From Rhodovarius crocodyli (GTDB lineage Bacteria > Pseudomonadota > Alphaproteobacteria > Acetobacterales > Acetobacteraceae), in assembly GCA_945901085.1 (NCBI GenBank), contig CAMDJV010000008.1, forward strand, positions 47,564 through 111,563: 64,000 nucleotides of DNA, given 5' to 3'. Below the pieces are notes generated by a model. That model saw only the letters and a program-made list of their open reading frames with translations. It did not search any database and was not told the origin of the DNA. Positions 16,601 through 24,205 of this stretch are shown here, in pieces. A program made the translations under genes and the position numbers. The number at the start of each line of letters is the position of its first letter. Within the stretch, counting starts at the first letter, position 1.

Positions 16601-17562
16601 TGGATAAGCCTATGCAACACCCTGTTGGATTGTCGATTGTCGTGCCGGTCTATCGTGGCGCCGCCACGGTGGGGCGGCTGGTGGAGGCGCTCTCGGCCCT
16701 ACAGCCCGCCGGGGGCATAGAGATCGTGCTGGTCAATGATGGCAGCCCCGATGACAGCGGCGATGTCTGCCGGGCGCTCGCCGCCTCGGCCAGCGTACCG
16801 CTCACCTATCTCGAACATGCGCGCAATTTCGGCGAGCACAACGCGGTTATGACCGGGCTGCGACATGCCCGTGGCGCCTATGTCATCACCATGGATGATG
16901 ATTTGCAGAACCCGCCCGAGGAGGTGCTGCGGATTTATGACCATGCGCGGCTGGGTGGCTGGGATGTGGTCTATACCCGCTATGCCAAGAAGGAGCATGA
17001 GGGTTGGCGCAACCTTGGCTCGCGCTTTGCCAATAAGGTGGCGGATTGGCTGCTGGACAAGCCGCGCGGGCTTTACCTGTCCAGCTTTCGCTGCATGTCG
17101 GCCATGGTGGTGGCCGAGGTTACCAAGTATCGCGGGCCCTACCCTTATGTGGATGGGCTGATCATGCAGGTGACGCAGCGCATCGCCTCCATTGAGGTGG
17201 CGCATTACCCGCGGGCCGAGGGGCGCTCGAATTACACGCTCAAGCGGTTGGCGCTGCTCTGGCTGAACCTTGCCACCAATTTCTCGGTGGTGCCGCTGCG
17301 CATTGCGGTGTTTGCCGGGGCGGCCATGGGGGTGCTGGGGCTGCTGGCGGCGCTGGGGGTGACGTTGGAGGCGATTTTCTGGGGCACGCCCTCGGGCTGG
17401 GCCTCGACGCTGGTGGTCTATCTGCTGCTGGCGGGGGTGCAGTTTATGATTCTGGGGGTGATGGGCGAATATGTCGGCCGCGCCTTCCTCTCGGCCAATG
17501 GCAAGCCGCAGGGTGTGGTGCGCGAGTTGATCGCCGCGCGCGACAGTGAGCGGGTGTCTTGA
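16600..17562 (+). CDS. family 2 glycosyltransferase, DPM/ArnC-like
   Basis: A 320-residue inner-membrane glycosyltransferase. SIVVPVYRG opens the GT-A domain, VNDGSPDDSGD and MDDDLQNPPEEV supply the nucleotide-sugar and metal-binding acidic motifs, and two C-terminal transmembrane helices occupy about 225-300. This plan matches enzymes that move a sugar from a nucleotide to polyprenyl phosphate. It is coupled one base from the methyltransferase upstream and one base from the small transporter downstream. Sugar identity is unknown. Confidence 0.88.
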   Translation: MDKPMQHPVGLSIVVPVYRGAATVGRLVEALSALQPAGGIEIVLVNDGSPDDSGDVCRALAASASVPLTYLEHARNFGEHNAVMTGLRHARGAYVITMDDDLQNPPEEVLRIYDHARLGGWDVVYTRYAKKEHEGWRNLGSRFANKVADWLLDKPRGLYLSSFRCMSAMVVAEVTKYRGPYPYVDGLIMQVTQRIASIEVAHYPRAEGRSNYTLKRLALLWLNLATNFSVVPLRIAVFAGAAMGVLGLLAALGVTLEAIFWGTPSGWASTLVVYLLLAGVQFMILGVMGEYVGRAFLSANGKPQGVVRELIAARDSERVS

Positions 17563-17897
17563 TGATCTATTGGGTGGTGCTGGCGGCGGCGATCTGCACC
17601 TCGCTGGTGGGGCAATTGCTGCTCAAAGCGGGCACCGGCGATGGCACGGGCAGTTTCATCACCCAGCTATTTCGCTGGCAGACCGTGGTGGGGCTGGGCT
17701 GCTATGGCGGGGCGGCGCTGCTGTATATCATAGCGCTGCGGAAAATTCCGATGAGCGTCGCCCTGCCCTGCACGGCGGCGAGTTATGTGGTGATTGCGCT
17801 GCTGGGCTGGTGGTTCTTTGGCGAAGCCCTGGGGGCGCAGAAGATGGTGGCGATTGGCTGTATTGGGCTGGGGGTTATTCTACTGGCTGCTGCCTAG
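17562..17897 (+). CDS. small EmrE/ArnE-like membrane protein
   Basis: A 111-residue protein with four predicted helices, the size of SMR transporters and of ArnE/ArnF flippase subunits. TSLVGQLLLKAGTG near the start and ALPCTAASYVVIALLGWWFF in helix 3 to 4 fit the DMT superfamily. The ATG at 17562 overlaps the stop of the GT2 gene by one base. In that context a flippase subunit for a lipid-linked sugar is more likely than a drug exporter, but this is inferred from context. Confidence 0.75.
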   Translation: MIYWVVLAAAICTSLVGQLLLKAGTGDGTGSFITQLFRWQTVVGLGCYGGAALLYIIALRKIPMSVALPCTAASYVVIALLGWWFFGEALGAQKMVAIGCIGLGVILLAAA

Positions 17898-17931
17898 GCG
17901 GTGACTGAAAACGGTGCCTAGCGAAGGGAAG

Positions 17932-18176
17932 ATCGAGGGGCTTTGCCCCTCGAGCACCCCAGGAGGAAACTGAGTTTCCTCCACCTTCGATGAATTATTG
18001 GTTTTAGGCTTTAATTCGTCCAAACGAAATTTTTATATTTTAGAAATATTATTTATTGCTGAGCCAACTGTTCCGTACGGAACAGTCTATCAAAAATATC
18101 AAAGGCCCGGGAAAACCGTCGACATACATGTCGACCCTGGTGGGAGAGCGCGAGAGGGCAAAGCCCTTTCGCTCTT
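17932..18176 (+). repeat. composite palindromic intergenic element, copy 3
   Basis: This copy fills the gap between the ArnE-like gene and the NUDIX gene. It has the CGAGGGGCTTTGCCCCTCG hairpin, GAGGAAACTGAGTTTCCTC, CACCTTCGAT and an AT-rich core (about 17985-18100). It continues with AAAGGCCCGGGAAAA, the perfect palindrome GTCGACATACATGTCGAC, CCTGGTGGGAG and the GAGCG...CGCTC hairpin. The core also contains CTGTTCCGTACGGAACAG (18068-18085), a perfect palindrome absent from the other copies. It lies where two convergent genes end, so bidirectional termination is plausible. Confidence 0.82.
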
Positions 18177-18195
18177 ACCCCCCGCATTCAGCGGT

Positions 18196-18861
18196 TCAGG
18201 CCGCCGGCTCGCGCTCGGCCATGCGGGCATTCAGCCCCAGAATCCGCACCAGGCGCCGCCCGGCGCGCTGGGCTGGCGGCATGGCGTGCCAGGCCAGGAA
18301 CTCCTCCATGATCACCTCGGTGATGCTGGCCATTTTCGCCGCCCTTGCGGCAGCGGCCGAGTAGAAACCCAGCTCCTCCAACTCGCCGCTGCTGATGATA
18401 TTGCCGCGCACGGCTTCAGCCGGGGCGATCAGGAAGCGGGCGTTGAAGCGCATCGGCCGCGATGTGGGGGTGACGGCGCGGCAGAGGTAGTCCAGCACCG
18501 AAAGATCGGGCGGCTCGCCGAGGCAAAGCCCGGTCTCCTCCTGCAATTCGCGCGCGGCGGCCATGGCGCAGGCGCGGGCCAGTCGCGCTGTGCCGACGCG
18601 CGATAATGCGGCCAGCACCTCGGGCCGCAACTCCGCCGTGGCGGCGGCGCGGGCATCGCCGGGGTCCACCCTGCCGCCTGGGAAGACCATCACATCGGGC
18701 ATGAAGCGCAGCGCCTTGTTGCGCCTGCCCATCAGCAATTCGGGGCCATCCTGGCCATCGCGCCAGACCAGGATGGAGGCGGCATGGCGCGGGCGGACCG
18801 GGCGGCGGGCGCGGCCGGCGACATCGGCGCCACCGGGATTGTCGAAGGGCTCTTTAGTCAA
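18196..18861 (-). CDS. NUDIX hydrolase
   Basis: A 221-residue NUDIX protein. The box reads FPGGRVDPGD and, after an insertion, AAARELQEETGLCLG, giving the REUxEExGU core with the split spacing seen in NUDT7/NUDT19-like CoA pyrophosphohydrolases. Start is inferred at the TTG at 18861, eight bases inside the end of the nitroreductase gene; no ATG occurs between there and the conserved ASILVWRDG strand. With the neighbouring SDR and nitroreductase it may belong to acyl-CoA metabolism, which is speculative. Confidence 0.78.
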   Translation of the reverse strand: MTKEPFDNPGGADVAGRARRPVRPRHAASILVWRDGQDGPELLMGRRNKALRFMPDVMVFPGGRVDPGDARAAATAELRPEVLAALSRVGTARLARACAMAAARELQEETGLCLGEPPDLSVLDYLCRAVTPTSRPMRFNARFLIAPAEAVRGNIISSGELEELGFYSAAAARAAKMASITEVIMEEFLAWHAMPPAQRAGRRLVRILGLNARMAEREPAA

Positions 18862-19654
18862 GCGCGAAGCCACGATGGCGCAGCCAGGCGCGGAAGCCCG
18901 CCCGCTCCGGCACGCCCAATTGGCGCGAGGCATTGGCGGACCAGGTTTCCGAGGCCGGGCCAAACACTTCTGGGTAGCGCGGCTTTCCGGGCGGGCGCAG
19001 CGCGTCATAGGGCGCCAGGGCGGCTTCGAGGCCGCTATCATCATAGGTCTCACGATGCACCACCACCGATGGCGGCAGGCGGGGCGAGACTTTTTCGCGC
19101 GCTTCGGGCCAGCCCAGGCTCAGGCCGGCCACTGGGAAGACGCCTTTGGGCAGGGCCAGAAGCGGGGCGATTTTTTCGTTGTGGTTGCGGACATAGCTGA
19201 TCGGGCAAGTGCCCAGGCCAGCGGCCTCGGCGGCGAGGATGGCATGGGCCATGGCGCTGGCGGCATCCACCGTGCAGTTGAGGAAGGTGTCCATATTGTT
19301 ATTGGCGTGTTCGCGGCCGTGGATGTCGCAGATGCGCTGGCCGCGGCGCATATCGCCGCAGAAGATCAGCAGCACTGGGGCGGCGGCGATCCAGGGCATG
19401 GTGCCGATCCAGCCGGCGATCGCAGCAATTTTGGCCCGGTCCCGCAGCAGGATGATGGAATATTGCTGCAGGTCGGATTTGCTGGGGGAGGATTGCGCCG
19501 CCGCCAGTACGGTGTTGAGCAGCGCCTCGTCCAGCGGCTTATCCGCATATTTGCGGGTCACGCGGCGGTCGAGGATCATCGCCAGCCCGGCGGGGATATC
19601 CGCCGGGGCTTCGAAAGGCAGCGCGCCGTAGCGCGCCTTGAGTAAATCGCTCAC
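18854..19654 (-). CDS. nitroreductase family oxidoreductase
   Basis: A 266-residue FMN-dependent nitroreductase-fold protein. DRRVTRKYADKPLDEALL is the N-terminal FMN phosphate-binding region, AAQSSPSKSDLQQYSIIL the adjacent helix, and AILAAEAAGLGTCPISYV the conserved dimer and FMN helix. It is probably an NAD(P)H:flavin-dependent reductase with unknown natural substrate. Translation starts at the GTG at 19654, which overlaps the TGA of the upstream SDR gene (GTGA). Its end overlaps the NUDIX gene by eight bases. Confidence 0.85.
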   Translation of the reverse strand: MSDLLKARYGALPFEAPADIPAGLAMILDRRVTRKYADKPLDEALLNTVLAAAQSSPSKSDLQQYSIILLRDRAKIAAIAGWIGTMPWIAAAPVLLIFCGDMRRGQRICDIHGREHANNNMDTFLNCTVDAASAMAHAILAAEAAGLGTCPISYVRNHNEKIAPLLALPKGVFPVAGLSLGWPEAREKVSPRLPPSVVVHRETYDDSGLEAALAPYDALRPPGKPRYPEVFGPASETWSANASRQLGVPERAGFRAWLRHRGFALD

Positions 19655-20559
19655 ACGGGGTCCCAGGAGAAGACATCGCCCGAGCGTTCCATCGGCACGA
19701 AGCCGGAGCGGAAGGCGGGCAGCGCGATCTCGGCGATTTTTTCCGGGGTCCAGCCATTTTCGCTGTGCACCGAGCGGATCGGCCGGTTCTGGCTGAACAG
19801 GAACAACTCGTGCATGCGCGGCGCGAAGATCTGACCGGTGACCTCCTTCGCGGCGTCGGAGGCGAGGAAGACGGCGAGTGGTGCGTTCTTCTCCGGGCCC
19901 ATCTTCTGGATGCGCTCGACGCGGGCCTTTTGTTCCGGCGTCTCGGCGGGGATGGAGGAGGTCATACGGCTCCAGGCGAAGGGCGCGAGGCAGTTGGAGC
20001 GGACATTGTAGCGCTTCATGTCGAGCGCGATGGATTTGCTCAGCGCCACGATGCCCAGCTTGGCGGCGGAGTAATTCGCCTGGCCGAAATTGCCGATCAG
20101 CCCGCTGGTGCTGGTGATGTGGACAAAGGAGCCGCTCTCCTGCTTGCGGAAATATTCGGCGGCGGCGCGGCTGACGAAGAAGCTGCCATTGAGGTGAACA
20201 TTGATGACGCTCAGCCATTCCTCGGGCGTCATGCGGTGAAAAATCTGGTCGCGCAGGATGCCGGCATTGTTCACCACGATATCGACGCGGCCAAAGGCGT
20301 CGATCGCGGTTTTGATGATGCCCTGGGCGTTTTCCCATTCGGCCACGGATTGGGTGTTGATCACCGCCTGGCCGCCGCCCTGCTCGATAATGGCCTTGGT
20401 GCCCTCGGCGGGGCTGGTGGAGAAACCATCGCCGCCCAGCGAGGCGCCGATATCGTTGATCACCACCTTCGCACCGGCGGCCGCCATGGCGATGGCGATC
20501 TCACGGCCAATGCCGCCGCCGGCACCGGTAACGATGGCGACTTTTCCCTCAAGCATCAT
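19651..20559 (-). CDS. SDR family dehydrogenase, (3R)-hydroxyacyl-CoA type
   Basis: A protein of about 302 residues resembling the dehydrogenase domain of peroxisomal MFE-2. LEGKVAIVTGAGGGIGRE is the cofactor loop, NNAGILRDQIFHRMT and NVHLNGSFFVSRAA follow, and ANYSAAKLGIVALSKSIA holds the catalytic Tyr and Lys. The ATG at 20559 was chosen just before LEGKVAI, with AGGA upstream; an ATG at 20580 is also in frame. First gene of the SDR-nitroreductase-NUDIX operon, divergent from the ABC importer at 20665. Confidence 0.85.
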   Translation of the reverse strand: MMLEGKVAIVTGAGGGIGREIAIAMAAAGAKVVINDIGASLGGDGFSTSPAEGTKAIIEQGGGQAVINTQSVAEWENAQGIIKTAIDAFGRVDIVVNNAGILRDQIFHRMTPEEWLSVINVHLNGSFFVSRAAAEYFRKQESGSFVHITSTSGLIGNFGQANYSAAKLGIVALSKSIALDMKRYNVRSNCLAPFAWSRMTSSIPAETPEQKARVERIQKMGPEKNAPLAVFLASDAAKEVTGQIFAPRMHELFLFSQNRPIRSVHSENGWTPEKIAEIALPAFRSGFVPMERSGDVFSWDPV

Positions 20560-20664
20560 GATCTGCGTTTTCCTGCCCATTGATTGGTCAGATCAGCCTA
20601 GACGGGCGCTTGCGCGGCGTGAAGCCGCCTTGCCCCGGCGGACGGAAACAAGCAGTTTGGGGGT

Positions 20665-21429
20665 ATGGCATTGGTCTCCCTTGAAGTCGTCGGCAAAACC
20701 TATCGCGGGCGCTCTGGCGCCTATGAGGCGGTGCGCGATTTTTCGCTCGAATTGGCGGAGGGTGAATTTTTCTGCCTGCTGGGCACCTCGGGCTGTGGCA
20801 AGACCACGGTGCTGAACATGCTGGCTGGGTTTGAGGCGCCGACGGCGGGGCGCATTACCCTCGATGGCCGGCCGGTGAGCAAACCCGCAGCCGAGCGCGG
20901 CGTGGTGTTTCAGGGCACCGACAGCCTGTATGACTGGCTGAACGCGCGGGACAATATTGCCTTTGGTTTGCGGCTAGCCGGGGTGGGCCGGGCCGAGCGC
21001 CGCGCCGTGGCCGAGCGGTTTTTGGCCCTGGTGGGCCTGGCCGGGGCTGGCGATAAGCACCCGGCGGAGCTGTCGGGGGGGATGAAGCAGCGCATTCAGA
21101 TCGCCCGCGCCCTGGCCAATAACCCGCGCATGCTGCTGATGGATGAGCCCTTTGGTGCGCTGGATGCGATGACGCGCAATATCCTGCAGGCCGAACTCAC
21201 CCGGATTTGGCAGGAGGCGCGCAAGACGGTGCTCTTCATCACCCATGATATTGAGGAGGCCTGCGCGCTGGCCACGCGAATCGGCGTGATGAAGCGGGGC
21301 CCGGGCGGCACGCTGAAAACCGTGGTGCCGGTGGATCTGCCCTTTCCGCGTGACCGCACCTCGGATGCTTTCATGGCGATTTTTCGCCATGTGCATGCCG
21401 CCATTCGTGAGGAAATTGTCGCGGTATGA
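20665..21429 (+). CDS. ABC importer ATPase, nitrate/sulfonate/taurine type
   Basis: A 254-residue ATPase. Walker A GTSGCGKTT is at 40-48, the signature LSGGMKQR near 134-141, Walker B LLMDEPFGALD near 155, and the switch His in FITHDIEEA. It closely matches the SsuB/TauB/NrtD group. It is first of a three-gene importer operon and overlaps the permease by four bases (ATGA). The substrate is not determinable from the ATPase. Confidence 0.9.
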   Translation: MALVSLEVVGKTYRGRSGAYEAVRDFSLELAEGEFFCLLGTSGCGKTTVLNMLAGFEAPTAGRITLDGRPVSKPAAERGVVFQGTDSLYDWLNARDNIAFGLRLAGVGRAERRAVAERFLALVGLAGAGDKHPAELSGGMKQRIQIARALANNPRMLLMDEPFGALDAMTRNILQAELTRIWQEARKTVLFITHDIEEACALATRIGVMKRGPGGTLKTVVPVDLPFPRDRTSDAFMAIFRHVHAAIREEIVAV

Positions 21430-22187
21430 GAGAGCGTGTGAAAATCGTCGCCGGTTATCTGGCCGGCTTCGCCCTGTTGTTTCTGGTCTGGCATCTGGCG
21501 GCCGTTTTTGTGGTCAAGAGCGCGCTATTCCCCTCGCCCATTCCGGTGTTTGTGCGGGCGCAATGGCTGATCGAGGAGAATATCCTGCAAGAGCAGGTCT
21601 GGGCCTCGCTGCGGCGGATTTTGCAGGGTTTTGCCCTGGGCACGGCTTTGGGCATTCCCATTGGCCTCGCCATTGGCAGCTTCAAGCCGGTGCGGGTGCT
21701 GCTGGAGCCCTGGACGGAGTTTTTCCGCTTCATCCCGGCGGTGGCGATGATCACCGTCGCGGTCATCTGGTTTGGCATTGGTGAGGAGAGCAAGATCTTC
21801 CTCATCGCCTATACCACCATCTTCGTCATCATCATCTCGACCGCGGCCGGGGTGGGGGCGGTGGAGCGCAACAAGATTCGCGCGGCGCAGGCGCTGGGGG
21901 CGAGCCGGTTTCAGGTCTTTGCCCTGGTGGCGCTGCCGGCGACCGTGCCTTTCATTCTGACCGGCATGCGCCTGGCCATGGCGAATTCCTTTGTCACCAT
22001 CGTTGCTGCCGAGTTGATTGCCAGCAATGACGGGCTGGGCAAGATGCTGTGGGATGCGAGGCTGTTCATGGAGATCAATGATATCTTCGTGGCGCTTGTG
22101 GCACTCGGCCTGCTGGGCTTTGCCACGGATCGCTGCTTCCGCCTTGCCATCCGCGCCTTTGCCGGGCGCTATAATCCAACCATGTAG
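21426..22187 (+). CDS. ABC importer permease, nitrate/sulfonate/taurine type
   Basis: A 253-residue inner-membrane permease with about six helices. The EAA loop that docks on the ATPase is present as AAQALGASRFQVFALVALPAT. LFPSPIPVFVRAQWLI near the N-terminus is typical of SsuC/TauC-like permeases. It starts at an ATG overlapping the ATPase stop and is followed after 12 bases by the binding protein. Confidence 0.9.
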   Translation: MRERVKIVAGYLAGFALLFLVWHLAAVFVVKSALFPSPIPVFVRAQWLIEENILQEQVWASLRRILQGFALGTALGIPIGLAIGSFKPVRVLLEPWTEFFRFIPAVAMITVAVIWFGIGEESKIFLIAYTTIFVIIISTAAGVGAVERNKIRAAQALGASRFQVFALVALPATVPFILTGMRLAMANSFVTIVAAELIASNDGLGKMLWDARLFMEINDIFVALVALGLLGFATDRCFRLAIRAFAGRYNPTM

Positions 22188-22199
22188 GGAGATTATCCA

Positions 22200-23162
22200 A
22201 TGAACCGCCGCGCCCTTCTTGCCGCACCGCTCTTTGCCACGCCCATGCTCAACGCCCCGGCGCTGGCCCAGGCACCGATTGCCATGACCATCGCCACCGG
22301 CGTCGATCCCTCCTTCGCGCCATTCTACGTGGCGCGCGAGGCAGGGATTTTCACCCGCAATGGGCTGAATGTGACGGTCAATACCGGCCCCTCGGGCTCG
22401 GCCATGGTGGCATTTTTGGTCGGCAATCAGATCAATGCCGCCTATGGCGCCGAGCAGGCCGGCGTCTCGGCCCATTTGGTGGATCCCAATGTGGTGGCGG
22501 TGGCCGAGGGCACGGCGCTGCTGCGCTGGATCAGCGTGCTCGGCCGCAATATCGAAAATATGGAGGGGCTGAAGGGCAAGCGCGTGGGCGTGGCCCGTGG
22601 CACCGGCAGCGAGACCTTCTGGCTCTCCGTCGTGGCCAAGCTGAACCTCAACCCGGCCGATTATACCATCATCAATGTCGAGGCACCGGAGATGGTGGCG
22701 GCCCTCGAGCGCGGCAATATCGATGCCTTCGCGGTGTGGGAGCCCTGGCCGACCCGGGCGATGCGCGCCATCCCGAATACCCGCATCCTGCTGTCCAATG
22801 ACCAGGTGCAGATCGTTCGGAATTTTCTTTACATGAACAAGGGCTGGGCCGAGGCCAATGCCGAGGCGACGACCCGCTTCATGCGCTCCATGGTGGAGGC
22901 GCAGGCCTTCATCGCCGCCCAGCCGGCCGAGGCGGCGGGCCATGTCGCCCGCTTCCTGCGGCAGGACCGCGCCTTCATCGCCGAGTTGATGGGCAAGGTT
23001 GCGTACACGATGAACCTCACCGCCGACAGCGTGGGCAATATTCAACTCGCCATCGACCAGCTGCGCGGCATGAACCGGCTCTCCCGCCCGGTGACGCCGG
23101 CTGAGGTCATCTGGTCCGCCCCCCTGGCGCGGGTGGCGGCGGATAGGGTTCGGATGGGGTAA
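22200..23162 (+). CDS. periplasmic substrate-binding protein, NMT1/THI5-like
   Basis: A 320-residue binding protein with a signal peptide of about 24 residues (MNRRALLAAPLFATPML... ending ALAQA). The mature part resembles SsuA/TauA/NMT1-type proteins: DPSFAPFYVAREAGIFTRNG at the start, then GLKGKRVGVARGTGSE. It is third in the importer operon. The ligand may be a sulfonate, nitrate or pyrimidine-type compound; nothing in the sequence settles it. Confidence 0.87.
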   Translation: MNRRALLAAPLFATPMLNAPALAQAPIAMTIATGVDPSFAPFYVAREAGIFTRNGLNVTVNTGPSGSAMVAFLVGNQINAAYGAEQAGVSAHLVDPNVVAVAEGTALLRWISVLGRNIENMEGLKGKRVGVARGTGSETFWLSVVAKLNLNPADYTIINVEAPEMVAALERGNIDAFAVWEPWPTRAMRAIPNTRILLSNDQVQIVRNFLYMNKGWAEANAEATTRFMRSMVEAQAFIAAQPAEAAGHVARFLRQDRAFIAELMGKVAYTMNLTADSVGNIQLAIDQLRGMNRLSRPVTPAEVIWSAPLARVAADRVRMG

Positions 23163-23224
23163 AAGGGGGCAGACAGGCGGCGCAGGAGGCGGCAAACTGG
23201 TCCAAAGACCAGAGGGAACACACC

Positions 23225-24205
23225 ATGCGCCGCAGCCTGCCAGCCTTGTTGCTTGGCCTGATTCTAGCCTATGCCCCAGTGGCCCATGCCCAGGGCGAAT
23301 GGGAGCAGGCGCGGCCGGTGCGCATTATCCTGCCCTTCCCGCCCGGAGGGGCGACCGACCTGATCGCGCGGATTTTCGCCGAGCGGATCAGCCGCGATTC
23401 CCGCCACCCCTGGCTGGTGGAAAACCGCTCCGGCGCCAATGGCAATATCGGCATGCTGGCCGCGGCACAGAGCCCGGCGGATGGCTATACGCTGGGCGCC
23501 TGCACGGTGGGCAATTGCGCCATTAATGCCGCGATCTATGCCCGGATGCCGTTTGATATCGCAACCGACCTGGTGCCGGTCTTCTGGTCGGGCAGCGTGA
23601 TGAACGCGCTGGTGGTGCGGCCCGATCATCCGGCGCGGGATTTCCAGGGTTTTGTCACCTGGGCGCGGGCGCAGGGGAATCGGGCGAATTTTTCTTCCTC
23701 GGGCTTTGGCGCCTCCAATCATTTGCTGGGCGAGTTTTTGAATGGCCGGCTGGGGCTTTCGATGCAGCATGTGCCGTTTCGCGGCGGCGCGCCGGGGATG
23801 CAGGCGGTGATGCAGGGGGCGACGCAAATGTTCTTTGAAAATACCCCCACGCTGATCGGCGCCATTCGCGGCGGACAATTGCGCGCGCTGGTGGTGAGCG
23901 GGCGGGAGCGTGACCCTGCCCTGCCCGATGTGCCGACGCTGGGTGAGGCCGGCATGGCCGATGCCGTGGTGGAGCCCTGGTTCGGCTATATGGCGCCGCG
24001 CGGCACGCCCGCCCATGTGGTGCTGGCGCTGAACACCATGCTCAACCGCGCCAATGCCGACCCTGATGTGCAGGCCCGGCTGCGGGGGCTGGGGGCGCTG
24101 CCCGAGGGCGGGCCGCCGGAGCGCTTTGCCGCCCATGTGCGGGCCGAATTGGCGCGCTGGGCCGAGGTGGTGCGGGTGAACAACATCGAAAGGATTAACG
24201 AGTGA
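23225..24205 (+). CDS. Bug-family (TctC-type) substrate-binding protein
   Basis: A 326-residue periplasmic protein with a signal peptide of about 22 residues ending VAHAQG. RPVRIILPFPPGGATDLIAR is the hallmark opening, and NIGMLAAAQSPADGYTLG and VPFRGGAPGMQAVM are further Bug signatures. These proteins bind carboxylates and usually serve tripartite tricarboxylate transporters, but no TctA or TctB gene lies nearby. Its stop overlaps the GTG start of the next dehydrogenase. The pairing suggests that its ligand, or a relative, is a 2-hydroxy- or 2-ketoacid. Confidence 0.9.
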   Translation: MRRSLPALLLGLILAYAPVAHAQGEWEQARPVRIILPFPPGGATDLIARIFAERISRDSRHPWLVENRSGANGNIGMLAAAQSPADGYTLGACTVGNCAINAAIYARMPFDIATDLVPVFWSGSVMNALVVRPDHPARDFQGFVTWARAQGNRANFSSSGFGASNHLLGEFLNGRLGLSMQHVPFRGGAPGMQAVMQGATQMFFENTPTLIGAIRGGQLRALVVSGRERDPALPDVPTLGEAGMADAVVEPWFGYMAPRGTPAHVVLALNTMLNRANADPDVQARLRGLGALPEGGPPERFAAHVRAELARWAEVVRVNNIERINE

